Shown: positions 39,537 to 50,381 of the stretch, in pieces
Layout of the letters: the number at the start of each line of letters is the position of its first letter
How positions within the stretch are numbered: position 1 is the stretch's first letter
Source: JAIBAC01 sp046331095
Lineage (GTDB): Bacteria > Actinomycetota > Acidimicrobiia > UBA2766
Direction of reading: 5' to 3'
Assembly (NCBI GenBank): GCA_046331095.1
Contig: JAXLRM010000005.1
Coordinates: 124,001 to 188,000, forward strand
DNA: 64,000 bases
Position numbers and translations under genes: made by a program
The notes under the pieces: generated by a model
The model's input: only the letters and a program-made list of their open reading frames with translations
The model's database searches: none
What the model was told of the DNA's origin: nothing

Positions 39537-40988
39537 CTAATAGGCGTTGCGCTTGGGCGGCGCGACCACAGGTGGCTTGTCGCCCGGACGAGTGCCCCCC
39601 GAAGGTGTCGTCACCGTGGGCGGAGTGAAAGCAGCCTGGCCCGGTTGAGCCTTGATCCCGATCGGGTTGCCCGACCCGTCGACTTGGACCGGGGCCGAGG
39701 CGGCCGTGCCCGAAACAGCGAGTTGTTGCTGGGCCTGTTCCATCGCGAGCTGCGTGGCGCGCAGCGTCGGATACGGGTTGGTCGGCGGGCCGTCGGCGCC
39801 TCGCGGATGGATCTCGAAGTGCACGTGCGGCGGCGTCGTCGCGGCGTTTCCCGTGTTGCCGCAGAACCCGACGAAGTCACCGGCCTTCACGTGGGAACCG
39901 ACCAGGAGGCCCGGGTAGTACCCCGACAGGTGCGCGTAGTAGTAAGCGTTGTGGGTTCCGTCGGGGTTCGCGCGGTCGGCGCTGAGCCAAACCCGCTCGC
40001 CGCCCAGACCGTTACGGCCCATCTTCGTGATCGTGCCGTCCTCGACCGCTCGCAGTGGCGAACCCCAGACGCAGAACACGTCGTTGCCGGCGTGGGGATG
40101 CGGTGGCGGCCCGGAGCGGTAGTTGCCGAAGTCGTTGGAGAACGTGAACGGCGGTGAGGCGGGGAAGACGAAGCCGTTGACGATGATCGCCTGCTGTTGT
40201 GGGAGTTGGGAGAGGACGTCGGCCATCTGGCCGAGTTTGCCGCCGAGGTCCTTCTGCTGGGCCTGCAGCTCCGCCACCTTCTCACGCTGCTGCACCTGCA
40301 GCTTGGACATCTCGTCCTCTTGGGCCTCGAGTTCGCCCTTCTCGTCGAGAAGGCCCTGGATCGTCTGCTGGTCCTTGTCGCTCGTGCGCTCGAGGAACTT
40401 GACGCGGTTCAGGAACTCGCTCGGCGACTGCGCCTCGAGGAGGACCGATACGTAGCCGTAGTCGCCCTTGTACGCGGCGACGGCTCGCTTGGCGAGCACC
40501 GCGCGGCGTTCCTCGATCTGCTTGAGCACTCCGCCGATGCGGTTCTGGATGTCGTCGACTGCGACGTCGATCTCGCCGAGGCCGGCGCGGGCGGCCACGA
40601 CCGACTTGGCGAGGTCGTCGGCCTGCTTCTGGAGCGTGGCGAGCTGTTGTTGCTGTTCGACCTGGACCTGCGCGATCGGGCTCGGGGGCAGCGTGGGCGA
40701 CGGTGCGCCCGGAGTCGTCGCCACGGGGGTCGTCGCCGGTGGTGCCGAGGTGGCCGGGGGCGCACTGGTGGTCGGGGGTGGCGTGGTCGCGGGGGGCGCG
40801 GTCGTGGTGGTCGTCGTCGACGTGGTCGGATCTGATTCGGCGGCGCGGGCGCCTGCGGATCCGGACAGGACTGCGCCGGCGAGGAAGACGGCGGCACCGG
40901 CCGCGGCGAGCCTCGTTCGAGCCCTGTACGGGGACGGCCGGGCAGTCACGCCTCGTGGCCTCCTCGGCTTGCTGTTCACGTCGGTCAC
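39537..40988 (-). CDS. Secreted coiled-coil M23 peptidase (EnvC/PcsB-like)
   Basis: 483 residues from GTG 40988 (GGAG upstream; GTG 40979 is an alternative). A signal peptide/anchor (ARTRLAAAGAAVFLAGAVLSG) is followed by a Ser/Thr/Pro-rich linker (residues ~55-100), a long coiled coil (~105-290: EQQQQLATLQKQADDLAKSV, KLQVQQREKVAELQAQQKDL) and an M23 domain with HPHAGNDVF and PPHVHFEIH, the zinc-binding set. It probably cleaves peptidoglycan cross-links or activates an amidase during division. The C-terminal 80 residues are Pro/Gly-rich. Confidence 0.88.
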   Translation of the reverse strand: MTDVNSKPRRPRGVTARPSPYRARTRLAAAGAAVFLAGAVLSGSAGARAAESDPTTSTTTTTTAPPATTPPPTTSAPPATSAPPATTPVATTPGAPSPTLPPSPIAQVQVEQQQQLATLQKQADDLAKSVVAARAGLGEIDVAVDDIQNRIGGVLKQIEERRAVLAKRAVAAYKGDYGYVSVLLEAQSPSEFLNRVKFLERTSDKDQQTIQGLLDEKGELEAQEDEMSKLQVQQREKVAELQAQQKDLGGKLGQMADVLSQLPQQQAIIVNGFVFPASPPFTFSNDFGNYRSGPPPHPHAGNDVFCVWGSPLRAVEDGTITKMGRNGLGGERVWLSADRANPDGTHNAYYYAHLSGYYPGLLVGSHVKAGDFVGFCGNTGNAATTPPHVHFEIHPRGADGPPTNPYPTLRATQLAMEQAQQQLAVSGTAASAPVQVDGSGNPIGIKAQPGQAAFTPPTVTTPSGGTRPGDKPPVVAPPKRNAY

Positions 40989-41237
40989 GTCGGTCCGGAC
41001 TCCACCCTCATCCCAGCTCGGTGCCCGCTCGGCAATGGGCCCACCGCTGCATCCGCCGAGCGGCAGAACTCTGCCACGTGGTGTGGCGACATGCCAGCGG
41101 AACGCCACCGCGAGGAGTTCGTGGGGTCACAGTCGTGATCCTGCACGCCGGATCCGCCAGTCATACGGGCCCGAGCCTGGCCGACGCCGCTGAGAACCGC
41201 CTGAGCCGTGGATCGCGGCGGGCCCGTCGCGCGGGCA

Positions 41238-41243
41238 TAGACT
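41238..41243 (+). promoter_or_regulatory. -10 box for small membrane protein (leaderless)
   Basis: TAGACT, 6 bp before GTG 41250, giving a leaderless mRNA. No Shine-Dalgarno site. Confidence 0.45.
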
Positions 41244-41249
41244 TCCCGC

Positions 41250-41420
41250 GTGGCCAAGAAGAAGCGCACCCGCAAGCCTCGAACCGCCCGCCCCGCAGGC
41301 GACGAGTACAAACCCCGCAAGCAGATGCGCCGCCAGCGCATCCTGGTGATGGTCGTCGTGATCGCCCTCGTCCTGGCCCTCGGAGTGGGCGCACTCTCCG
41401 CCCTGTTCGTGAGCCAGTAG
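41250..41420 (+). CDS. Small basic single-pass membrane protein, 56 aa
   Basis: 56 residues from GTG 41250: a strongly basic first half (AKKKRTRKPRTARPAG, KPRKQMRRQR) and one membrane segment (ILVMVVVIALVLALGVGALS) ending FVSQ. The basic half should face the cytoplasm. Codon bias and the -10 box in the right place support it as a real gene. No family assigned. Confidence 0.65.
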   Translation: MAKKKRTRKPRTARPAGDEYKPRKQMRRQRILVMVVVIALVLALGVGALSALFVSQ

Positions 41421-41486
41421 CAGGACGCGCCCGGCGCTTTCACGAGACCTCTCAAACTGCGGGCCGAACCGGCCGATACCGCCGAT

Positions 41487-43070
41487 GTGAACACCCGCAC
41501 CCGCGAGCTCGTGGACAACCAGCGCGCCGCGTTCCGCATCGGGCAAGGCGCCTTCATGCGCCTGTCCGGACTCGTCCGGCTCGGACTCGCCGCGGCTCTA
41601 CTCGTCGGGGCTGCGCTGGCCGGGGACGCGGGATCGGTACGCAAGGTCGCCTACGTGTCGGCCGCCTTCGTCTTCCTGGGGCTCGTTTCCCTCGGTCTTC
41701 ACCTCACCGGGAGGGGCGACGACGCCCAGGTCGTCGCGGTCGCGGGACTGCTCGGCATCGACACCGCCCTGCTCCTCGCCGCGGTGGCATGGACAGGCCT
41801 GCCCCAGCTCGCCTTCTGCGGGTTCTTCCCACTCGCACTCGAGGTCGCGATGGTGACCCGGCCCGCATGGACGGTCGGCTACTGCGTGATCCTCGGCGTG
41901 GGGACGTTCGGGCTCGGATGGGACGCCAGCGGCCCGTCCGCGGCGGGCGTCGCCGCCGCGTCCCTGGGACCGTTGCTCGTCCTCTTCGGCGTGACGTTCA
42001 GCCACCTGCTGTCCAGCGAGCTGCGCGGCCGCCAGGAGGACGGGGCTCGCATCGCCGAGATGGAACGGCACGTGACAACGCTCTCGGCGTCGTTCGACGC
42101 GATCGCTCGCGGCGACCTACGGCCGCGCAGCGCGGCGCCCGCCACCGAGAACCTCGACTCCGGGACTGCGACGATGATGCGGTCCCTGCACGACTCGCTG
42201 GAGGCGATGCGGGTAGCGCTCGGGTCGCTCGTCGGCAACGTCCAGGACACGGGCGCGGAGCTCGCTGCCGCGGCGGACGGGCTCCAGAGCACGGCACAAC
42301 TCGAGGCCAGCGCGAGCCACAGCCAGGCGGCAGCCGTGACCCAGACGAACGCGACCGTGCGTGAGCTCGCCGCGACCGCGGCGACGATCGCGGCATCGGC
42401 TGAGTCGGTGGCGGCCTTCGCCGACTCGACGTCGACGATGTCGGTCACCGGCCGTGAGGCCGTGGTGGAGTCGATCTGCGGGCTCGAGCGGATCTCCGAG
42501 CGCGTCGACGTGATCGCGGAACGCACGAACCGGCTCGGCGAAGTGTCCGAGGAGATCGGGATGATCCTCGACCTGATCGAGGATCTCTCCGACGAGACGG
42601 GCTTGCTGGCCCTCAACGCCGCCATCGAGGCTGCCCGCGCCGGAGAGCAGGGGCGCGGCTTCGCGGTGGTCGCCGAGGAGATCCGCAAGCTCGCCGACAG
42701 GTCGATGACCGCCACGCGCAACATCCAGGATCTCATCGGCGAGGTCCGCGAGGAGACTCAGGCATCCATCGACGCGACCGGCAGTGGCACCGTAGAGGTC
42801 GTCGCCGGTCAGGAAGCCGTCCAAGAGGTCGGGGCGGCGCTCGAGCAGATCACCGAGATGGCGTTCCAGACAGCGCGGGCGGCCGCCGAGATCTCCTCCG
42901 CCACCGCGCAGCAGCGGTCGTCCTCGAACCAGGTCGCGGACGCGATGTCCTCGGTCGCGGAGTCGTCCAGCTCCTACGCCGAGACGTCCCGCACCACCGC
43001 CGGCGCCGCGAGCCAGCTCAGCAACCTCGCCGGCACCCTCCGCTCGACCCTGTCACGCTTTCGCACCTGA
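41487..43070 (+). CDS. Methyl-accepting chemotaxis protein-like receptor with membrane sensor
   Basis: 527 residues. Six hydrophobic segments (residues ~22-170) form an N-terminal membrane module without a periplasmic domain. There is no recognisable HAMP domain. The signalling domain contains the highly conserved hairpin tip: LIEDLSDETGLLALNAAIEA and ARAGEQGRGFAVVAEEIRKL. It would control a CheA kinase through CheW, or another partner; no che genes are in the window, so signalling may be intracellular and not flagellar. Start GTG 41487. A repeated Ala/Ser-rich coiled coil follows. Confidence 0.9.
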   Translation: MNTRTRELVDNQRAAFRIGQGAFMRLSGLVRLGLAAALLVGAALAGDAGSVRKVAYVSAAFVFLGLVSLGLHLTGRGDDAQVVAVAGLLGIDTALLLAAVAWTGLPQLAFCGFFPLALEVAMVTRPAWTVGYCVILGVGTFGLGWDASGPSAAGVAAASLGPLLVLFGVTFSHLLSSELRGRQEDGARIAEMERHVTTLSASFDAIARGDLRPRSAAPATENLDSGTATMMRSLHDSLEAMRVALGSLVGNVQDTGAELAAAADGLQSTAQLEASASHSQAAAVTQTNATVRELAATAATIAASAESVAAFADSTSTMSVTGREAVVESICGLERISERVDVIAERTNRLGEVSEEIGMILDLIEDLSDETGLLALNAAIEAARAGEQGRGFAVVAEEIRKLADRSMTATRNIQDLIGEVREETQASIDATGSGTVEVVAGQEAVQEVGAALEQITEMAFQTARAAAEISSATAQQRSSSNQVADAMSSVAESSSSYAETSRTTAGAASQLSNLAGTLRSTLSRFRT

Positions 43071-43102
43071 GCTCGCGCCCGTCCGGCGCAGCCGGCACCG
43101 GC

Positions 43103-43118
43103 TTGACCGCCCGGTCAA
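43103..43118. promoter_or_regulatory. TetR-type operator-like palindrome
   Basis: TTGACCG-CC-CGGTCAA, perfect 7-bp arms with a 2-bp centre, 72 bp before the 3-hydroxybutyryl-CoA dehydrogenase start. Shape and half-site match operators of TetR-family regulators of fatty-acid metabolism. The regulator is not in the window. Confidence 0.5.
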
Positions 43119-43189
43119 CGTGCGGGGAGACTGCTTCAGCCCGGCAGGAGCCGGGCGCCTTGTTCGGCGGGGACATCGAGGAGAGCGTC

Positions 43190-44044
43190 GTGGCCGGAGT
43201 CCAACGCGTCGGTGTGATCGGCTCGGGCCAGATGGGCTCGGGCATCGTCCAGGTTGCCGCGGTCAGCGGCTTCGACGTCGTGCTGCGCAGCCGCAACCAG
43301 GCGACTGCCGAGGGCACCGCGGCGGCCGTGGAGAAGAACCTGCGCCGCCTCGTCGACAAGGGCAAGCTCGAGGAGGGAGCCGCCGAGGCCGCCACCGCCC
43401 GCATCACCGCGACCGAGAACCTCCACGACCTCGCCGACTGCGACCTCGTGATCGAGTCGGTGGTCGAGGACATGGCGATCAAGAAGGAACTCTTCAACGA
43501 GCTCGACCGCATCGTCGCCGACGGTGCCCTCCTCGCTTCCAACACGTCGACGCTCTCGATCACAGAGCTCGCCGTGCAGACCGGCCGTCCCGCGGAGGTC
43601 TGCGGGATCCACTTCTTCAACCCGGCGCCGATGATGTCCCTCGTCGAGGTGGTCGAGGGTCTCACGACTGCGCCCGAGACCGCCGCGACCGCGGCGGAGT
43701 TCGCGCGCAGCTGCGGCAAGGACCCCGTGCTCGTCAAGGACCGCGCCGGCTTCATCGTGAACGCTTTGCTGTTCCCGTACCTGAACCACGCCGTTCGCCT
43801 CTACGAGCGCGGGGTCGCGTCGATCGACGACATCGACACGGCGATGAAGGGCGGCTGCGGCTTCCCCATGGGCCCCTTCCAGCTGCTCGACCTCGTAGGC
43901 CTCGATACCTCGGTCGCGATCCTCGACGCCCTCTACGAGGACTACCACGACCCCGCCATGCGCCCCGAGCCGCTCCTAAAGCGCATGCTCTCGGCCGGCC
44001 GCCTCGGCCGCAAGACCGGCCAGGGGTTCCACGACTACGAATAG
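43190..44044 (+). CDS. 3-hydroxybutyryl-CoA dehydrogenase
   Basis: 284 residues from GTG 43190 (GAGGAG 6 nt upstream). NAD fold VGVIGSGQMGSGIVQVAA, catalytic His in CGIHFFNPAPMMSLVEVV, SNTSTLSITELA, KDRAGFIVNALLFPYLNHAV and the C-terminal GRLGRKTGQGFHDY. It interconverts acetoacetyl-CoA and 3-hydroxybutyryl-CoA. Works between the thiolase (61371) and, after a dehydratase not seen here, Ccr (52156). Possibly regulated by the palindrome at 43103. Confidence 0.96.
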   Translation: MAGVQRVGVIGSGQMGSGIVQVAAVSGFDVVLRSRNQATAEGTAAAVEKNLRRLVDKGKLEEGAAEAATARITATENLHDLADCDLVIESVVEDMAIKKELFNELDRIVADGALLASNTSTLSITELAVQTGRPAEVCGIHFFNPAPMMSLVEVVEGLTTAPETAATAAEFARSCGKDPVLVKDRAGFIVNALLFPYLNHAVRLYERGVASIDDIDTAMKGGCGFPMGPFQLLDLVGLDTSVAILDALYEDYHDPAMRPEPLLKRMLSAGRLGRKTGQGFHDYE

Positions 44045-44050
44045 GAAAAC

Positions 44051-44081
44051 GTAGGAGAAGGAGTTCGGCACTTCCTCCTAC
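44051..44081. terminator. Hairpin between convergent genes
   Basis: GTAGGAG (44051-44057) and CTCCTAC (44075-44081), extended by further imperfect pairs, between the dehydrogenase and the convergent epimerase. No T-tract. Confidence 0.45.
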
Positions 44082-44128
44082 GGACCGAGCGAACCACGCA
44101 CCAGGACGCCCTCGCCGGCTGGTTGGCG

Positions 44129-45181
44129 TCAACGCCGCCGCAGGGCGGCCACGAGGGCCAACGTCAGTCCGGCGAGACCGGCAACTGCCAGCACGCGCAG
44201 GGCCCTGCCGTACCCGGCGCGGGTCAATCTGACCGTTCCGATCGAGACGTGGTCGCCCAGGGACCGGATCGTCTCCGCTACGGTCTCGCTGTTGGTGTGT
44301 CGCGGTCGCCAGCCCGCCTCCGACGCCGCCGAGTTGTCGAGCACGCACGGATGCACGAGCAGGTCGAGAGCCCCGGCGGGGACCTCGGTGAGACCCAGCT
44401 TCCACCCCACCTCGGCGAGCGGGTAAGCCAGCGCCGCCGGCACGGCCAGCTCACCGCGCCCAACGAGCGCGAGCAGTTCGGCGTGTTCCAGACCGCCGTC
44501 GGCGCACACGTTGTAGGTGCCGATCTGGGTGCCGAGAGCGAAGTGAACGAGCGCCTCGGCGAAGTCGTCCTCGTGGAGGAACTGAAGCGCCGGAGCGTGA
44601 TCGCGGATCGCCGGCAGCCTCGGCCCCTCGAGTGCGCGGCTCATGAAGTTCGCGACATGGGGACCGATCGTGGTGGCAGGTCGCAGCACGGCCACGGCAA
44701 CCTCGGAGTGATCACGACTCCAGCGCCCGAGCACGGCCTCGGTCTCGGCCTTGTGCTCGGCGTAGCTGAAACCGGTGTTGGGGCGCAGCGGCGCCGACTC
44801 CGGGATCTGCACAGGGTTGTCCGGGTGCGCCCCGTAGGCCCAGCCGCTGGACGGATAGACGAACCTCGAGACACCGGCCTCGTCGACGGCGTCGAGCACG
44901 CAGCGGAAGCCGCCCACGTTCACCGCGTGCATGAGGCCCTCGTCGCGCATCGGGTCCACCACGAAGGCGAGGTGTACCAGCGTGTCGGCACCGGCGATCA
45001 TCTTCGGCAACCCGGGGTCCAGGACGTCGAAGGTGTGGAACTCGAGCTTGGGCGTGCGGATCGGGATCTCGCGCGTGTCGAGGCCGATGACGTGGTCGAC
45101 GTCGGGGTGACGTTCGAGCAGGCCGAGCAGGGTCTTGCCCAGGTAGCCCGAGACCCCCGTGACTGCGATCGTGCGGCCCAC
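44129..45181 (-). CDS. NAD-dependent epimerase/dehydratase (extended SDR) with C-terminal membrane segment
   Basis: 350 residues from GTG 45181 (GGAGGAGG upstream). Rossmann motif VTGVSGYLGKTLL, SSGWAYG and the catalytic YAEHK (Tyr/Lys of YxxxK) are present. RPATTIGPH and FLHEDDFAEAL are typical of extended SDRs acting on sugar nucleotides or sterol-like substrates. The C-terminus (LRVLAVAGLAGLTLALVAAL) is a membrane helix ending RRR, which is uncommon and tethers it to the membrane. Confidence 0.85.
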   Translation of the reverse strand: MGRTIAVTGVSGYLGKTLLGLLERHPDVDHVIGLDTREIPIRTPKLEFHTFDVLDPGLPKMIAGADTLVHLAFVVDPMRDEGLMHAVNVGGFRCVLDAVDEAGVSRFVYPSSGWAYGAHPDNPVQIPESAPLRPNTGFSYAEHKAETEAVLGRWSRDHSEVAVAVLRPATTIGPHVANFMSRALEGPRLPAIRDHAPALQFLHEDDFAEALVHFALGTQIGTYNVCADGGLEHAELLALVGRGELAVPAALAYPLAEVGWKLGLTEVPAGALDLLVHPCVLDNSAASEAGWRPRHTNSETVAETIRSLGDHVSIGTVRLTRAGYGRALRVLAVAGLAGLTLALVAALRRR

Positions 45182-45265
45182 GGGACCTCCTCCCTGTCCA
45201 CGACCTCGCTGAGTGGCGCTCGGATCACGGTAGCGCGTCCGTGACACCTCGGGGTCCGGACCCGC

Positions 45266-46459
45266 TCAGACCGCGCCGTCGGCGCGGAGGCTCTCGATCT
45301 CGTCGGGGCCGAAACCGAGCTCGGCGAGCACCTCGTCGGTGCATTCACCCTGGTGACGCCCGGCGTGGCGGATCGCACCGGGCGTGCGCGACAAGCGCGG
45401 GAACACCTCCTGCATCCGCAACTCGCCGAGGTCGGGGTCCTCCACACGTGCGATCGTCCCGCGTGCGGCGTAGTGGGGATCGGAGAAGATCGTCTCCATG
45501 TCGTGGACCGGGGAGACCGCGGCCTCGCACTCCTCGAAGCGTTCGACGACCTCCTCGACACTGTGGCGCCCGATCCACTCGCCGATCACCTCGTCGAGCT
45601 CGTCGACGTGGGCGATACGTGCGGCGTTGTCGGCGAAGCGCGGGTCGCTGAAGAGCTCCGGTCGCTCGATCGCCCGGAAGATCCGCTCGGCGATGGACTG
45701 GCTCGAACCGGCGATCGCGACGTAGTGGCCGTCCGCGGTGAGGTAGGTGTTCCGGGGTGCGGTGAAGCCGATGCGGCTGCCCTGGCGCTGCTGCATCTCG
45801 CTGTTCCGGTCCCAGAGGCTCACGAGGGGCCCGAGGATCCCGAAGAGCGACTCGTAAAGTGCGGCGTCGATGACCTGACCTGGGCCACCGTGGACGTCGC
45901 GGTGGTACAGCGCGGTCAGGACCCCCATGGCGCCCGTCAGGCCCGTGAGCTCGTCCGCCAGCGCGATCGGGGGCAGCAGCGGAGGATGCCCGGCCTCACC
46001 GCACAGGACCGCGTAGCCGGAGTAGGCCTCGGCGAGCGTCCCGAATCCGGGCCGGGACGCGTACGGGCCACTCTGGCCGTAGCCGGTTATGCGAAGGACG
46101 ACGAGAGCAGGGTTGGCTGCGTGGAGGACGTCGGGACCGAGCCCGAGGCGCTCCATCGTGCCGGGCCGGAAATTCTCGATGAGAACGTCGGCCGACTCCA
46201 CGAGGCGCAACAGGATCGCCCTGCCCTCGTCGTGCTTGAGATCGAGAGTGATCGGCCGCTTGTTGCGGGCGATGTTCTTCCACCAGAGGCTGACTCCCTC
46301 GGTCTGGAACTCGAACGCCCTGATCGGGTCGCCGGCGCCGGGGCGCTCCACCTTGACGACGTCGGCGCCGAAGTCCCCCAGGTACCGGGCACACGTGGGG
46401 GCGGCGATCAGGGTCGCGAGGTCGAGGACGCGCACGCCTTCGAGCGGCAGTTCGGACAT
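45266..46459 (-). CDS. Class III CoA transferase (CaiB/BaiF)
   Basis: 397 residues. VRVLDLATLIAAPTCARYLG, DFGADVVKVERPGAGDPIRA, NKRPITLDLKHDEGR, LIENFRPGTMERLGL and the nucleophilic Asp in PIALADELTGLTGAMGV define the family. It moves CoA between carboxylic acids; the substrate is not given by sequence. C-terminal VHDMETIFSDPHYAARG is conserved. Appears to be a single gene here, between epimerase and transketolase. Confidence 0.93.
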   Translation of the reverse strand: MSELPLEGVRVLDLATLIAAPTCARYLGDFGADVVKVERPGAGDPIRAFEFQTEGVSLWWKNIARNKRPITLDLKHDEGRAILLRLVESADVLIENFRPGTMERLGLGPDVLHAANPALVVLRITGYGQSGPYASRPGFGTLAEAYSGYAVLCGEAGHPPLLPPIALADELTGLTGAMGVLTALYHRDVHGGPGQVIDAALYESLFGILGPLVSLWDRNSEMQQRQGSRIGFTAPRNTYLTADGHYVAIAGSSQSIAERIFRAIERPELFSDPRFADNAARIAHVDELDEVIGEWIGRHSVEEVVERFEECEAAVSPVHDMETIFSDPHYAARGTIARVEDPDLGELRMQEVFPRLSRTPGAIRHAGRHQGECTDEVLAELGFGPDEIESLRADGAV

Positions 46460-46543
46460 GCACGCATGGTACGGGGACCGGGCCGAATCGCGGCCTCACG
46501 AGTGCAAGTCACGGCACCCGTAGAGGAGCCCACCGCGTGCACG

Positions 46544-48376
46544 TCAGCCGGCGAGGTCCCGCACGGCCGCGGCGACGTGGCGGGCACTGATGCCGAACTC
46601 GTCGAGGAGCTCTGCAGGTTGGCCGCTGTGGGGCACGCCCTCGACGGCGAGACGGCGGTGCACGACGCCGGGCACCTCACCGAGCACCTGATCGACGGCG
46701 TCTCCGATTCCACCGGTGCGGTAGTGGTCCTCGACGGTGACCACCCGCCCGCCGGTGGCGGCAACCGCGTCGCGTAGGCATTCCGCGTCGATCGGCTTGA
46801 TCGTGAACGGGTCGACGACGCGCACACCGATCCCCTCGCCTGCCAGCGTCTCGGCCGCCGCGAGCGCCTCTTCGAGGGTCACCCCGGAAGCGACGACCGT
46901 GCAGACGTCGGCATCGCCGGCGCGCACGACCTTGGCACGCCCGATCTCGAAAGGCTCGTCCATGCTGTAGAGGACCTCGGTCGCCGGACGCGTGGTGCGG
47001 ATGTAGCACATGCCCTCGTGGTTGGCGGCGAGCTCGACCGCCCGCGCCGCCGAGACCGCGTCAGAGGGGTAGAAGACGACACAACCCGGCACCGTGCCGA
47101 ACAGGGCGAGGTCCTCGAGGCCCATCTGGCTCGGCCCGTCCTGACCTATCGAGATGCCGGCGTGGCTCCCGCACAGCTTGACGTTCGTGCCGCTGATACC
47201 GCACATGCGGATCTGGTCGGCGGCGCGTGTGAGGAAACACGCGAAGGTCGCGGCGAACGGAACCCGGCCCAGCGACGCCTGGCCGGACGCGATCCCGACC
47301 ATGTTCTGCTCCGCTATGTAGGCCTCGGTGTAGCGGTCAGGTGCGGCATCGCCGAAGCGTTCCGCGTAGGTGGAGTTCTGCGTGTCGCCGTCGACCGCGA
47401 CTATGCAGTCGTGCTCGAGGCCGATCGCCTTCAGGGCGTCTCCGTACGCCGAACGAGTGGCGACCGAGGCGCCGGCGTCGTAGGAGAGTCCGCTCAGCTT
47501 CATGTGCGCGCGAGCGGGGAGTGCTCCAGCCTCGGCGCGGCGTGGCGCCGGCGCCGGTTCACCCGTCATGAGGCCCTCGAGGTGCACTATCGCGCGCTCG
47601 GCGTGCTCGGGCGGTAGGGGCTTGCCGTGCCAGCCTTCCTCGTCCTCGACGTCGACGATGTTGCGGCCCTTGTAGGTGAGGGCCACGAGCACGGTCGGCT
47701 TGTCGGAGATGCCACGTGCGATCTCGAGCGCGTCGAGCACTGCTGCGACGTCGTGGCCGTCGACGACCTGGGTGTGCCACTCGTTGGCGCGATAGCGGGC
47801 CGCGAGGTCGTCGACGTCGTGGCCGTACATCGTCGGCGCCGACTGGCCCAGGCGGTTCACGTCGACGACGGCGGTCAGGTTCGCCTGCGATCTACGACCC
47901 GCGAGCTCGACCGCCTCCCAGACCGAGCCCTCGGCGCTCTCGCCGTCGCCCATGAGCACGAACGTGCGCGCTCCCCAGCCGTCGTCCGCCTGAGCGATCG
48001 CCATCCCGAGCCCGAAGCTGAGCCCCTGCCCGAGCGAGCCCGTGGCGGTGTCGACGAAGGGGATGCGCGGCGTCGGATGGCCCTCGTAGATGGAATCACC
48101 ACGCCTCAGCGTGAGGAGGTCGTCCTGGCTGACGACGCCGAGCTCGGCCCACACCGCGTAGAGCAGCGGCGCCGCGTGGCCCTTGGACAGCACGAAGCGG
48201 TCGGCGCGTGGGTTGCGGGGGTCGCCGAGGTCGAGGGCCATCTCGCCGAAGAACAGTGCAGCGGCCAGTTCCGCTGCCGACGCGCAGCTCGTCGGGTGAC
48301 CGCTGCCGGCTGCCGTCGTGGCACGGATCGACTCGATCCGCAGGCGGTTGGCGACGTCGCTCAGGGCATTGGTCAT
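46544..48376 (-). CDS. tkt: Transketolase, compact (~610 aa) type
   Basis: 610 residues from ATG 48376. Thiamine diphosphate motif GDGESAEGSVWEAVELAGR with VDVNRLGQSAPT, substrate His in AAGSGHPTS and SKGHAAPLLYA, FVDTATGSLGQGLSFGLGMA, pyrimidine domain AEQNMVGIASGQASLGRVPF and GSHAGISIGQDGPSQMGLED. It is shorter than the E. coli-type (~665) and resembles the mammalian/compact bacterial group. It moves two-carbon units in the pentose phosphate pathway. No clear ribosome site before ATG; upstream in-frame GTGs exist. Confidence 0.92.
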   Translation of the reverse strand: MTNALSDVANRLRIESIRATTAAGSGHPTSCASAAELAAALFFGEMALDLGDPRNPRADRFVLSKGHAAPLLYAVWAELGVVSQDDLLTLRRGDSIYEGHPTPRIPFVDTATGSLGQGLSFGLGMAIAQADDGWGARTFVLMGDGESAEGSVWEAVELAGRRSQANLTAVVDVNRLGQSAPTMYGHDVDDLAARYRANEWHTQVVDGHDVAAVLDALEIARGISDKPTVLVALTYKGRNIVDVEDEEGWHGKPLPPEHAERAIVHLEGLMTGEPAPAPRRAEAGALPARAHMKLSGLSYDAGASVATRSAYGDALKAIGLEHDCIVAVDGDTQNSTYAERFGDAAPDRYTEAYIAEQNMVGIASGQASLGRVPFAATFACFLTRAADQIRMCGISGTNVKLCGSHAGISIGQDGPSQMGLEDLALFGTVPGCVVFYPSDAVSAARAVELAANHEGMCYIRTTRPATEVLYSMDEPFEIGRAKVVRAGDADVCTVVASGVTLEEALAAAETLAGEGIGVRVVDPFTIKPIDAECLRDAVAATGGRVVTVEDHYRTGGIGDAVDQVLGEVPGVVHRRLAVEGVPHSGQPAELLDEFGISARHVAAAVRDLAG

Positions 48377-48458
48377 CTGCACAGGCTGCACTTGGTCTCC
48401 AGGCGGGCTCGGATGCCGCGAGCTCGGAGATCTCGCGGCGGGGCCGGGAACGCTGCGG

Positions 48459-48694
48459 TCAGGATAGGACCCGACGCCAGCTGCGCCCGGGTGGCTCCCC
48501 AGGCCAGCGCTGCACGATCGGCGCCCAGTGCAGGTCGGCCATGCGGCCCTGCAGGGCCCACTCGCTCGCGGCCGGAGCCTGCTCTCCGCACGAGACCGCG
48601 GGCGACGCAGCAACGAGTAGCTCGACCGCGACGACCAGCGCGGCCGTCTGCGCCGGCGCCGGCTCCCCGCCAGCGGTCACCTCGATACGGACGC

Positions 48695-48698
<4 letters not shown>
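48459..48698 (-). CDS. Acyl-CoA carboxylase epsilon-like small subunit
   Basis: 79 residues; GTG 48698 overlaps the carboxylase stop (GTGA). The C-terminal WALQGRMADLHWAPI then PGRSWRRVLS (W-x2-xGR..S.W) matches the end of actinobacterial AccE/PccE subunits, which stabilise the alpha-beta carboxylase complex. The N-terminal part is Ala-rich and variable, as usual in the family. Confidence 0.72.
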
Positions 48699-50278
<1,580 letters not shown>

Positions 50279-50381
50279 CTGTGCTGGGTCCCTCTGGGTG
50301 TCTTGGCGGGATGGCCTGCAGCGGCGCCTGAAGACTGGCCCAAGCACGGTTGCGCCCACAAGGTTGCCCGGTGCCCCCTTG

